A stretch of 64,000 nt of DNA from Brachypterus glaber (GCA_958510825.1 OY294051.1:1674001-1738000); one strand, 5' to 3'. Shown: positions 45,137-56,081, counted from the first letter of the stretch. The notes: a model not told the origin generated them from the letters alone. Numbers and translations: made by a program.

Positions 45137-45595
45137 TATTACATTTTTTTATTTATAGATATTAATATAAATACACTGCCTAGTAAAAGAACTTTCCCAT
45201 TTTTCACCTCCGCGCGTGAAATGGACTTTTTATTAACAGATTCACTTTCAGCAACCTTAAAACCCCAATATACAAATTTACACGAAAACTACCCCCGCCC
45301 CTACTCATATTCGTCGACCCCAAAAACCTCTATATATTTATTATTTTTATAGTTTATTTGTTACAAATATTACATAAGCATTAACATAAGCCAATATCCA
45401 AATGAAAGGCTTAATACTAAATATTTAGCAATAAAACTTTTCAAACAATATGTTTTATAAAAGAAAACGAAAAAACTGCAGCTAAACTATAACTTTTCTT
45501 GTTAAAATAATTTGTGAGCAAGTTCTACATTCTTAAAAAGTAATAGTTTAACTATTTTATTTAAAATATGGCTTCTAATGGTAGGTAGTTATGTA
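45137..45595. other. Noncoding, nothing recognised
   Basis: AT-rich; no gene seen. Confidence 0.4.
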
Positions 45596-46021
45596 CACGG
45601 AAAGAAATTAGTGGGCTCTGCGCTATACATTATAAGATATTTGGTAACAGTGGCAAATTATAGTGATTTAAGCTATAGATTATAAGGGACACAATAACTA
45701 ATAATGTTAAAAATAAATTGGAAACGATTATATCTATTACAGACACGATTATATTTATTACAGGCACTATTATAAATTTACAGAAATTTTATTATATTAT
45801 AAAAATTATTAGCACGGACAATAATTAAATCTATTTAAGCTATAAATGCCATACTATTTGTTATATTTTATTATTCACTAAACAATTAAAGTATTTCATA
45901 TAAATTTTTACACTGACTGCCATAATTGTAAGAGAAAGCCTTGTATTTATATAATAAGCGATTATAATTTGCTTGGTATGTGTGTTATAGCGCTCCTAGC
46001 TATAATTTTTTTTTCCGTGTA
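45596..46021 (+). mobile_element. CACGGAAAG element, copy 1
   Basis: Starts ACACGGAAAGAAATTAGTGG and ends TTTTTTTTTCCGTGT. About 99% identical by eye to 47612-48042, so a recent duplication or transposition. No coding capacity. Confidence 0.85.
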
Positions 46022-46700
46022 ATATTCTATTTTGTATAGAAAATGATATCTATAACTGAAGTAAACTTACTTATTCTTTTTAAGTGCTTTTAGTTCCTTC
46101 GATATACTTTATTTTCTCTTTTTCTCATTACCTTTTGTCAAACGAAAAGTTAAAAAACAATACTTCTTTTGTTTTAAATAATTTATGACGAAAAAACATC
46201 TACAAAGTGTTAATTTAAGGAAATCTTTCAACTTTCTTAATCATCTACTGTTAAAAATTAATAAAAAAAACTTTTTCCCTATTGAAAATTTTTAGTTTGA
46301 ACCGTATTATTTTTAAGGAGGACATTAAAAAAGTTTCAAATAATTTAATTTCTAAAACTTTTTGATTAAAAATGAAAATTCAATAAAATTAAAAATACAC
46401 GCATCGTTAGAGGTATCACACTCGGTCTGACAAACTAAATAAGCTAAAAATGGTTCGGTTCAACCCAAAATATGCCGTTAAGTTATGAGATTTTGATTAT
46501 TTGTTAATGTTTTTTAGTTTGCATTTTTTTTTAGTGATTATGAAAGAGTAACCCACAAACTTTTTGACAAAATTCCAAAAAAAAATAGGCGCTTGAGATT
46601 TTTTCGGGAAAGATCAGTAACTACATATTGTTATGTTAGAAATTTACTATTAATGTACAAAATTTGAGCAAAATCGTTATTCATTTTTTAAGATTTCTGT
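46022..46700. other. Noncoding, nothing recognised
   Basis: AT-rich; no gene seen. Confidence 0.4.
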
Positions 46701-46703
46701 TAA

Positions 46704-47451
46704 GGGGCTGTCCATATATTACGTAACGCAATTTTTCAAAAAAATTGACTTCCTCCCCCTCTGTAACAAACTGTCACATTTAGCCCCCCCCCCCCCCCCC
46801 CTGTGTAACGCGTAACAATATAAAATTTTTGTTTCGCAATAAATTTAACTGTATTCTCACTATTGATTCGTTTTTCTCGACAAAACAAACATGAACCTAA
46901 AATATAGTATAACATAACCTTAAAAAAAATTACACGAAAAAATCACTCAAACTTTAAAAAATATTCATAATCAATATCAATCACACAGGGAAAAAATACT
47001 AGGTACCTCTTTTTACACTGAGTGTCACATATAACACGTATATTGTTTATGCACAGGTACACAAAATAGTACACACATTGATGTTCTGTAAGTACACATT
47101 CCGCGCGAAAATGTATCATAGCCGTTGATTCATCGGCAAGATCAAGCAAGAACAGGGCCGTAAGGTTTTTTTTAATATCAATGTCAACAGTTTTTTTACT
47201 GATTACAATATTATTTAAATATGCATAGTTTCGTCAATTTTTGTGTGAAAAAGGGAATTATGGGCCACTAAATAGTAATTTATGTTGAAATAAAAATACA
47301 TCTGCCAAGCTTAGGAAATAAACATTAAATTTATTAAATTCCGTTACGTAACGTTTACCTAGACCCCCCACCCCCCTGTAATAAACTGTAACAATTTCTC
47401 TGACCCCCCCCCCCCCCCCCTAGGCGCGTTACGTAATATATGGACAGCCCC
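46704..47451. mobile_element. PIF/Harbinger-like element, 748 bp
   Basis: Perfect inverted ends GGGGCTGTCCATATATTACG (continuing TAACGC), flanked by TAA at 46701-46703 and 47452-47454. The 3-bp TWA duplication is the PIF/Harbinger signature. It contains an 18-C run (46784-46801) and a 17-C run (47404-47420). No transposase. Confidence 0.9.
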
Positions 47452-47611
47452 TAATCAGTAAACTGCCCTTATTTGGATACCTCTTGTCGGACGGACGAAC
47501 GTACGGACTGACGGATCGACGTACATCGAAAAATCGTTTTTTAGGAACGTATAGAACTTAACACGGATAAATGTTTACATTTTTTTATGAAACGAGTTTC
47601 TTTTTTGTGTA

Positions 47612-48042
47612 TGCACGGAAAGAAATTAGTGGGCTCTGCGCTATACATTATAAGATATTTGGTAACAGTGGCAAATTATAGTGATTTAAGCTATAGATTA
47701 TAAGGGACACAATAACTAATAATGTTAAAAATAAATTGGAAACGATTATATATATTATAGACACGATTATATTTATTACAGGCACTATTATAAATTTACA
47801 GAAATTTTATTATATTATAAAAATTATTAGCACGGACAATAATTAAATCTATTTAAGCTATAAATGCCATAATATTTGTTATATTTTATTATTCACTAAA
47901 CAATTAAAGTATTTCATATAAATTTTTACACTGACTGCCATAATTGTAAGAGAAAGCCTTGTATTTATATAATAAGCGATTATAATTTGCTTGGTATGTG
48001 TGTTATAGCGCTCCTACTTATAATTTTTTTTTTCCGTGTGCA
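47612..48042 (+). mobile_element. CACGGAAAG element, copy 2
   Basis: Same as 45596-46021 with only a few substitutions (for example TATATATTATAG versus TATCTATTACAG). Confidence 0.85.
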
Positions 48043-48272
48043 TCTAATCCAAAAGGCCTTTAAGGTAATACCTAATTATTTTTAGATGAGTTTATATTCT
48101 AGAAAATGAAATCCTTAATTAAAGAAAAAGGGAAAACAGAAACAGGGATCATGAAGAATGAAAATAATATGTTTATTGTAATTATTTTCTACAGGAAATT
48201 TTGTTCTGTAAATTTCATCTAAAATAATTTTATTGTAAAAAATTAGCTTTTTAAAATTTTAACTACATAGTT

Positions 48273-48814
48273 CAAAGAACTTTTACCTCAAGAAGGAGCA
48301 TGATGAAATCTACCGTATGCTTTGTTTGAAGCGTGAACCAACTACGGTGAGGGGCTGGTGGGGAGTGACTATTGTTTACACTTAGTACTCGTAAAGAGAG
48401 AGAAAGAATGTGTAAACTCACAGTCTAATGTCGCAAAATGAATAACAGGGGTACAGTGTTGCCGATTGGAAATATACCTTGGATATTTTATTGTAAATTT
48501 TAAGAAACATTAGTTCTGTATGAGTTTTATATGAACTAGTAGTTTAATTTTAATAGATTTAAATATACTATATTATTAAACATAATTATAGTAAACACAA
48601 TAAAGTTTTTTACATTTTTAATTTAAGATATAATGAATTCATGATAACGTGAAAACTACGCAACATCGCTACTAGGTAGCCTGAAAGTCGACTAGCGACA
48701 TCTAAATTTTACACCACAAAGCTGATAGCGTTTCTGTTAGTAAATAAACAAACAAAAAGATGACACATTTATAAACATTGGTCTGAAATTACTTCTTTAG
48801 GTAAAAGTTCTTTG
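48273..48814 (+). mobile_element. hAT-like non-autonomous element, copy B
   Basis: 542 bp, near-identical to 27266-27812. Perfect 8-bp duplication ACATAGTT at 48265-48272 and 48815-48822. Confidence 0.92.
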
Positions 48815-48822
48815 ACATAGTT

Positions 48823-49436
48823 ACTAATTGTACATTCTTGTACACTAGGGTGCCCAATCAAAATTAAAAAATGGATTTTTTTAGGATCTCACCCCCTATA
48901 AATGTTCATTTATTTTACTAGGCTTTTTTTATTTTGCCAAGATATTTTAAAAAATATCGTTTTAATTTAACACAACATACTTTTTTTTAATCTTATGACT
49001 TTTTGTTTTATGTTACAATGATTTTTCTACGAGTGTAATGAATTTAAAATGGTCTTTTGTCCGTCCCTAATGGCTGTAATAATTTGTGAAAATCTTTTGT
49101 AATTTATTAAAGAAGGTTAAGGAAAACTTTCTTTTTCTTTTACAAGAGAAGAATCCATTATTTGCGCAAAATTTTTTGATATAACAAAAAGAATCTGGCA
49201 ATTTGTAAAAAACATACAAAAGCACAAATGAATAGTGCTGCGAGAAAAAAATCAAAGGGTGGAAAAAAATGCTCTCAAAAGGACTGCCAAATATTAAAAC
49301 ATAATAGAAAAAGGATCATCATCACATCCAAATGGAGAAACGTACATTTTGACTTTTTACTACCATTTCGGGACCAATATGCCTTTTGTTTTATTTTTGT
49401 TACATAGGCATGTGATTTATATTTTCCAACAATATT
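48823..49436. other. Noncoding, nothing recognised
   Basis: AT-rich; a minus frame of 62 codons at 49067-49255 has no support as a gene. Confidence 0.4.
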
Positions 49437-49445
49437 ATTACCGAC

Positions 49446-49732
49446 TTATCTGCCCAGAGTGCGGAGAGGATGAAACATCCTCTCATTACTTAGCCGAGTG
49501 TGTCATATACGACAGGATCAGGTTTCAAGTCTTTGAAACTCAAAGACTCAACCAAGAGGAACTAAGAGATCTCCCCTGGTCCAATATACTGACCTTTATT
49601 GAAAGGAGGGGCAGGTTCAAGGAGGACTCAAATTAGTAAATGGCTCGGATTACCTGGGGTGACAAAAAGGGCCAGAAATGGCCTAGTTGTCCCGCTTTGG
49701 CCAACCCAAAAATTTACTACTACTACTACTAC
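49446..49732 (+). mobile_element. 5'-truncated LINE, copy 3, immediately before a splice acceptor
   Basis: Carries only the end of the family: the cysteine motif CPECGEDETSSHYLAEC, 'RFKEDSN' and stop, the 3' UTR, and a (TAC)n tail. The target duplication ATTACCGAC is exact at 49437-49445 and 49733-49741. Very similar to copy 2. Only 35 bases separate the duplication from the exon at 49777. Confidence 0.92.
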
Positions 49733-49776
49733 ATTACCGACATCAGTTTTTTATTCTAGTTTTTTCTACATTTCAG

Positions 49777-50009
49777 GCAATGCCGAAGTATATATAATGC
49801 TGGCCCTACTAATAGGCCTGGTCACCGTCGTCATAGGGTGTTGGCTCTCCGACAACTGCTGGTCCCCCGAACCCGAAGGTCAAATCGTGACAGTCGCCTG
49901 ACCAAAACTAAAACCTCCTCTGGGACCAGTTGCTCCGATCAGCGTAGTCAGCATATCGTCTTCGACGTCGTCTTCAGGGCCGCAGAGCCCAGAAAGCGAC
50001 TGGCCCTTG
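49777..50009 (+). CDS. Transmembrane exon with an in-frame TGA
   Basis: The acceptor follows a long pyrimidine tract (TTTTTTCTACATTTCAG); the donor is CTTG followed by GTAAAT. In phase with 43258-43455 it encodes a membrane helix (AEVYIMLALLIGLVTVVIGC), a short tail ending QIVTVA, then TGA at 49899-49901 followed by C. The same frame stays open after the TGA to the donor (36 codons, 'LGPVAPISVVSISSSTSSSG', then PQSPESDWPL), ending in phase 0. If translation stops at the TGA, the stop lies 108 bases before an exon junction. The TGA may be read through, or be CGA in intact alleles, or mark a dead copy. Another frame is open throughout but Arg-rich. Confidence 0.55.
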
Positions 50010-50061
50010 GTAAATATTTTATTTTACAGACTTGAAATATTTCTAACCTAATTTTATTATA

Positions 50062-50530
50062 TTATTCACAGATCCTGCGCTAGACTAATAATAATATATT
50101 ATACGGTAGTTTCGAATTTTACAAAAATTTTCAAAAATCGTCCTAAACAAAATATTCTTGGATATAAATTTGTTTTATGACAAAAAAAGGCAACTTCTAT
50201 TTTAATGTCCGTCTATCCGCCCGTCCGTCCGTCTGTCTGTCCGTCGGATGTCACGATTTTTGTGAACACGATAACTTAAGAACGAACAATCCGATCGACT
50301 TGAAATTTTCAGGAAAAATCAAGTTCTACGAGGAGAAGATCCCTATTATTTTTGAACTTTTTCACGAAAAATTACTTTTATTATAAGGATCAATTCTACC
50401 AATTTTAAAAGTAATCCCCCCAAAAACAAAAAAGTAAGAAGGGGGTTGAACTTAAAAAATATATATATATTTTTTTAATTTTTCGTTTTTCGCAAAAAGA
50501 AAATTAAAAAAAAAATGTAAAATTAAAAAA
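50062..50530 (+). repeat. 'TCCGTCTG' dispersed family, copy 5 (intronic)
   Basis: Best preserved head and middle: 'CACAGATCCTGCGCTAGAC', CCGTCCGTCCGTCTGTCTGT, 'GAACGAACAATCCGATCGAC', then CCCCCCAAAAACAAAAAAG. Lies between the exons at 49777 and 50777. Confidence 0.8.
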
Positions 50531-50776
50531 AAATAGTTTTTTTTTGGTTTTTTTTTAAACATTTCCAACTTGAGGGATGCTATTCATCGATTATAGTAAC
50601 AAACGGTTCCACCGCACATTACCAAAGTATTCCGAAATCAAACGGTTAATACCAAAGGTATGACCAGAACTTTGGTAACTAAAACGAAAAAGTTCATAAT
50701 TGTATTTTTTGTAATTGTTTTTTTATATATTTTTTTATTTTTTTCGTTTTACGAAATATATTTTTTGTTTTTCTAG

Positions 50777-50983
50777 GTGGAGGTCTCAGACAGGGATTCG
50801 CTGAACATATGACATCACGCCATGTGTGAAAAAAATGGCGGACTTCCGGTAGATAGTGCAAATGAAGAATGTGAACTGCATCACAAACCGATCGCTAACG
50901 GTCACGTGTGTCAAATATTAATAGACGATGTTTGTGAGGTTCACAACAACAACGGTTTAGTAGAAAATGGTGTAAATAGTTAA
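50777..50983 (+). CDS. Terminal exon of the membrane protein with a second in-frame TGA
   Basis: Acceptor TTTTTTGTTTTTCTAG. In phase 0 it continues VEVSDRDSLNI, then TGA (50810-50812) followed by C. The same frame then runs 56 codons ('HHAMCEKNGGLPVDSANEEC', 'ELHHKPIANGHVCQILIDDV', CEVHNNNGLVENGVNS) to TAA at 50981-50983. An ATG at 50822 could start this as a separate 53-residue frame. The sequence after the TGA is protein-like rather than typical of an AT-rich 3' UTR. A poly(A) signal follows within 50 bases, fitting a last exon. Confidence 0.5.
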
Positions 50984-51028
50984 AAAACAATTATATTTAT
51001 TTAAAAGGTCCCTTAAGTCATTTTTGTG

Positions 51029-51034
51029 AATAAA
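51029..51034 (+). terminator. Poly(A) signal
   Basis: AATAAA 46 bases after the TAA at 50981-50983, consistent with the end of the membrane-protein transcript. Confidence 0.5.
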
Positions 51035-51424
51035 ATAGTGAAAAAAAATACGTGAAATTTCTTTTAAAAATAGTTCCTCTCACTTTAAGTTTGGTGCTCT
51101 GTGGACAAATTCAAGCTTTCCCTCATACATTCGGCCATAAACTTATTTCATAATTTTAATTTAATTATCTAAAATCACAGAATAACATTTAAAGTTTGAG
51201 CCACCGTTTTTAAATTAATGTTGTCGTATTTTTCATCAAGGACTTCACAAAGATGACTTTAGGTCTCCATTCCTGAGCTTTCACGACCAGAAATGTTTAA
51301 GGGGTTGTGGTTTCTGGCTTGGACCGTGTTTTAGGATTTCATAATCAACCTTTTGTATCATATTAGAACAAGTATTTTACAGAGATTTAACATAAGAAAT
51401 TAAATTAAATTAAATTAAACAATA

Positions 51425-51690
51425 ATACTCAACATATCGTTCTAGAACATACAATACCTCATAATTGACATTTTTGACCAATACCTCCTAACTACATGTA
51501 GTATATAACATAAGCTAGAATAGTTCAAATGTAAGACTAAAACATCTTTAGGAATAATAAATAACCTTACACCACTTTATTTATATTGCTATAAATATTA
51601 AAAATAGAGTAAACAGAAATGTTTTTCGTCGCTCCTGAAAAATTTGACTCTTTACACTTAGGAGGTATTGCAAGTTCATGGTCGATATAA
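51425..51690. repeat. Dispersed element with AATACCTCCTAA ends, copy 1
   Basis: 'ATATCGTTCTAGAACATACA' and 'GACCAATACCTCCTAACTAC' at the left; CTTAGGAGGTATTGCAAGTT and CATGGTCGATATA at the right. Same layout at 59145-59350. Confidence 0.65.
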
Positions 51691-51786
51691 AGTTTACACA
51701 TAATTTATGTGTAAACGTTTATTGTTGAATATTTACATAAAATATGTAATATTTGAAGATTACACGTAACTTTTTGTTTTATTTAA

Positions 51787-52622
51787 TACCCATATAGCAC
51801 ACAATATCACCAGAATATCCTCTCAATGTCCTCTCAATGTCGTATATCCCAAGGATATCCCGAAAGGTATATCCTGAGGATATACTGCTCGTATATCCCA
51901 AGGATATACGGTATGTACTTCGTACATCCCAGGGACATCCCGAGGGGATTTCCCGTGGATGTCCTTTCGGATATCCCTGGGATATCCTACGATGGCTTTT
52001 CCTTCAAATGGCGAATGTTGGTGTTTGTGGTCTGTTTATGTGTGTAAGTTTGTTCTACAATTATTATTAAATATTTATATTGTGTTTTCCTTTGTTGGAG
52101 AATTTTTGGGTATTACCCCTCCCTGAGGAAGGGGTAATACTCCCTCCGTCTTAAGTGCTTTACGTTTTTTATGGACGAGCCCATTGGCCTTTGCAAAGGT
52201 AAATCGTAGTACTTTTTGAAAAATTTATGATGAAAAAGGAAATAAATTTCGTAGATAAGTTACTAATTATGTACAAATGTACCCGAGAAAAGTGGCTATC
52301 AAATAGTAATGCTTTTATGTATGCTATGTAACTTACACCTAGGTGCAAGCTGCTAATAGCAATATTTCACAAAAAAATAATAAAAGCAATACTATTTGAT
52401 AGCCACTTTTGTTGGAGACAGTTGTACATAATTAGAAGCTATCTTTAGGACAGACGTACAGTATATCCTCTGGACATACCATTGGGAATGTCCTGGGGAT
52501 ATATGGTTCGAAAGTCGCTCGAATGTCCCACGCATATCTATAGATGAAATCGTATATCCTGGGAACGTCGGAAATCCCAAAACGGATATTCTGGGGATAT
52601 CCATTGTATAAACCTGTGCTAT
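51787..52622. mobile_element. GGATATCC-dyad element, copy 2 (interrupted)
   Basis: Left terminus CCCATATAGCACACAATATC and dyad-rich DNA to about 52006; right dyad-rich part from about 52446 (TATATCCTCTGGACATACCA) to CCTGTGCTATCTG. The middle holds unrelated sequence including another foldback (52265-52435). Confidence 0.65.
52265..52435. mobile_element. Foldback MITE inside the previous element
   Basis: TAATTATGTACAAATGTACC and AAAAGTGGCTATCAAATAGT on the left face ACTATTTGATAGCCACTTTT and TTGTACATAATTA on the right. Confidence 0.8.
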
Positions 52623-53200
52623 CTGAATAACTATTAGTTAAATCGTAAACACTAATTTAGTAAATACCAATAAAGAAATAAACATATTAATTATCTTAGA
52701 CAAAACGTATTATATTGAAATCGTTTGATACGATCCATGCACGAAAACAGAAGCTCTTTAATAGAAGTTATATTATTACTGGGTATGCAAAAACAATAAT
52801 TTTTAAAATGAAAACAAAGTAAAACAGAATTTTAAAATGAAAATACATTTTATTTAGTAAGGTAACTCTGGTAAAGTGTGACCCACGGGGTAAGTGTGTT
52901 CCCTCATTTCAGTGAATTAATTTTACTTATATTTTTAACTGTATAAAATGTCAATAAGAGAGAATTTTACTGGTAATATGAAAAAAAAACGTATTTTTAT
53001 GAATTTTAACTTATTTCAGGTTAAAAAATCCCTTACTTTTCAGGTTAAAAAATCCCTTACTTTCTGTATGTCACACTTTCCCCGGTTTAGCTTAACGTTA
53101 GTTGAAACTAAATTTGTAAGTATTATTAAATGTTTATTAAGGATATATTTAAACCTTACGCTTTTATATTGAGACATATTGGAAGGCATTATATTCGTGT
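52623..53200. other. Noncoding, nothing recognised
   Basis: AT-rich; contains a 21-bp direct duplication, CAGGTTAAAAAATCCCTTAC followed by T, at about 53018-53060. Confidence 0.4.
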
Positions 53201-53203
53201 TTA

Positions 53204-53318
53204 GGGACTGTTTAAATGTTACGTAACGTACTTATTTGGGAGTGGATTATGAGAAAATCTTAGGCAGCAGGGGATCACAAATCTTTAAAAAATGCTTACG
53301 TAATTTGTACACGGCCCC
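53204..53318. mobile_element. PIF/Harbinger-like MITE, 115 bp
   Basis: Starts GGGACTGTTTAAATGTTACG and ends 'TACGTAATTTGTACACGGCC' CC, flanked by TTA at 53201-53203 and 53319-53321. Confidence 0.8.
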
Positions 53319-53321
53319 TTA

Positions 53322-54132
53322 TCTGGAAATTAATTTCTTTCGAATGAATTTGTACTATTTTAGATATTTATTGTATTTTATTAAAATTATGTTTGTTATA
53401 AATTTTAATTAAAAATTAATTTTATTAAGATATTTAACTATAAAATGAGACTGTAATAAAAAAACTATTAATTTGTTTTAAATATAAACTTAATCGGTGA
53501 GAAAAAATAAAAATATAAATAAAAAAAATAAATAAAAATAAGAAAGTTTGGGGCAAGTTGGTAGTAGTACAATCTTACCTCACCTTACCTTATAAGTAAC
53601 GAATAATTTAACTTAATTGTTTTTGTTTATTAAGGGTTTAGTTTACACCCTTTAGGACACTGAATACTAAAATTAACAAAATAAAGTTATTTTATTTTTT
53701 TTATTAATATTTTGTTCTCACTGATAAAATAATAAAAATAAATAAATAAATAAATTTGTCAATTAATAGATAGATTGGTAAAATTGGTAGGTATATGAAG
53801 AAAGTTCCATAATATTACCCTGAAAGCACTAAATATATTGTTCATAAATCGCAATGAATTTGGACCTTAAAAAATTTTTTTGGAATATAGTGAAAAAAAC
53901 AAACAAAATTTTTTTTCGAACTTTGTATCAGACTATAATTTTGATGTCATTTGAGCCAATATTAAAATTAAAATATGCAGCTACCGTAATCTGGGGTGAA
54001 AAATACATTAGATTAAATGTCTAAAACGTCTAAAATTATACAACGTCTGGATTGGACGAACAGTTTGACACGTACCAGATAAAAATAATCGTGTTAAAAA
54101 AAATCTCCTATAACTCTGGCAGCGACTATACC
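53322..54132. other. Noncoding, simple-sequence rich
   Basis: AT-rich with an (AATA)n tract around 53720-53755. No gene seen. Confidence 0.4.
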
Positions 54133-54383
54133 ATTAGATAATATATACATAGATGCGTCTCGAGTCCACGTCAAACCGAAATGTTTTCATTGCTATATCC
54201 AGGTAGATCTCACCTTCCCGCTTCTGGTCACCACCCACCGCTATAGTGGTTTGTTGACAAATATGTTATACTTCACCTCCTCGCAACCTCACCGCTATAG
54301 TGGTTTGTTTACAATTGGCTTTGTATATGTTCTACATAAAACAAATCAACATTAATGCCATATCTATGTATTTATGATCTAAT
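54133..54383 (+). mobile_element. 251-bp element, uninterrupted copy of the 15393 family
   Basis: ATTAGATAATATATACATAG and CTATGTATTTATGATCTAAT inverted ends; perfect 8-bp duplication ACTATACC at 54125-54132 and 54384-54391. Serves as the empty-site reference for the nested insertion at 15627-16395. Confidence 0.92.
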
Positions 54384-54391
54384 ACTATACC

Positions 54392-55620
54392 GTGAAGTTA
54401 AAAATGTAGTAGTGGTGGTAGGGTAGCGGCTACACATGAATACGAACCCCGTGATAATATGAAAGGGGTCAAAAAAAGCCCAAATAGGAGTGATTTATAG
54501 AGCGCCCCTTAATATACAGCACTAATGACAAAAATTACAAGGTAAGAGGTTCGGTTCTATATTTTTTGATCACTCTGTGTTTTATTGTAACTATACTTCG
54601 ATAAATTACCTATGCTTACCAAAATAGGTAAAAATGTCTAGTACTTAAAAATAATAGTTTAGAAGTCTAGAATAATCTTACTACTGGCTGTCTATAAACC
54701 TATGTTAGTTAACTATAACTATAGTTATTGGTGTGTTCTTACAAAATAGGTATGTAATAATATAAGACCTCACCAGTGGCCTAAGCCAAAAAATTAAGAC
54801 ACATGGAAGCACTTTGGGGTTAAAATCAAGCGCTAAATAAAAATTAATTATTGCAAAATTAATGCTTAACCTTTTACTTCGCAAAATTTTTCTATGTGTA
54901 TGTAAAATTATTGGAATAAGTCACTGGATTTTACCATATCATAGCCTGCCTTTCTAAAGCTGTGCCTATCTATCCTTTTCATGAAAAAAAAAAGACGTTG
55001 AATTCAACCTCTTGCTAAATAAACTTTTATAAAAAGTATATTCTTTCTGTCAACAAAAATCCTAATAATTGGACGATTTTTTTTTGTTAAAATACTACCT
55101 TCACTAATAGCAGACTTTATTTTAATAATATTCTTGGAACATTCTAAGAAGGAAAGAATATTCAAAGAACGTTTTTGCTATCAGAACAGAATATACTTTA
55201 TATAAATATTAACAAAATAAAATTCACATAAATAATACATTTTATATTAACTAAATTTGCAACACGATGAAACATCAACCTTTCTAGACGAAACGCAATA
55301 TTTTTAAAACGCCTTATCTCGGAAACATTCTAACAGACAGACAGACCAGACAGACACCCACTGCGTAATAAATATTCCCCTTATATTTATGTGACTTTTA
55401 ATATTAACAAATATACACACTTAACCTTGTTAATAAAAATGTAAGTTAAAAAGTATAAATAATTTAAAGACTGATTTTAATAAAAAAAAAACATTTTAAA
55501 TATGAACTCTTAAAGTTTAACTCTGTATTAAATACTGAGTTGAAATTTTGCTTATGCATGTTCAGAGTTATTAAACAAACTAATAATAAAAAAAATAATG
55601 GTAGTATATAAATTTTGGCG
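54392..55620. other. Noncoding, nothing recognised
   Basis: AT-rich, 1.2 kb; no supported gene. Confidence 0.45.
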
Positions 55621-55623
55621 ATA

Positions 55624-55843
55624 CACTGTAAAAAATAAATATGTAATTATACATTATTCTGCACGTAAATGTGATTCAATGCAAATACATGTAAAATTTA
55701 TTAGATTTTACATGTAATCTTACAATTTTACATGTAATTTTACAATTTTACATGTAATTTTACAATTTTACATGTAATTTTAAAATTTTATATGCACACT
55801 ACATGTAAAATTACATGTAAAATCTAATAAATTTTACAGAGTT
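55624..55843. repeat. CACTGTAAAAAAT element with 20-bp tandem repeat
   Basis: Begins CACTGTAAAAAATAAATATG. The interior has four direct copies of TTACAATTTTACATGTAATT and an inverted half (AATCTAATAAATTTTACA). Directly abuts the next element. Confidence 0.65.
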
Positions 55844-56081
55844 CACTGTAAAAAATAAATATATAAATTTACATGCAGAATCATAGGTAATGTGTTGCCA
55901 TGCAGAGACAAGTAAAAGTTACGAGATTTTAGATATAATTTTACGATTTCATATGAATATTACATCTAAATTACATGTAATATTCATATAAAATTGTAAA
56001 ATTACATGTAAAATCTCGTAAATTTTACTTGTCCCTGCATGGCACATTGCCTATGATTCCATTTATTTTTTTTTTACAGTG
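55844..56081. mobile_element. CACTGTAAAAAAT foldback MITE, 238 bp
   Basis: CACTGTAAAAAATAAATATA and CAGAATCATAGGTAATGTG at the left face CACATTGCCTATGATTCC and TTTTTTTTTTACAGTG at the right. The whole unit folds back. Confidence 0.8.

Noticed and set aside
49599..49901. Open frame joining LINE-derived sequence to the transmembrane exon as one protein
   Set aside because: The LINE tail and splice acceptor lie between; the join is a chance read-through of intron sequence.
43258..50827. Alternative reading frame through the three membrane-protein exons (Arg/Pro-rich, open without TGA, ending at about 50828), which is also in phase with the possible exon at 40555-40728
   Set aside because: Composition is typical of an out-of-frame reading of GC-rich DNA, and it lacks the clean membrane helix. 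It is not excluded; cDNA would decide.
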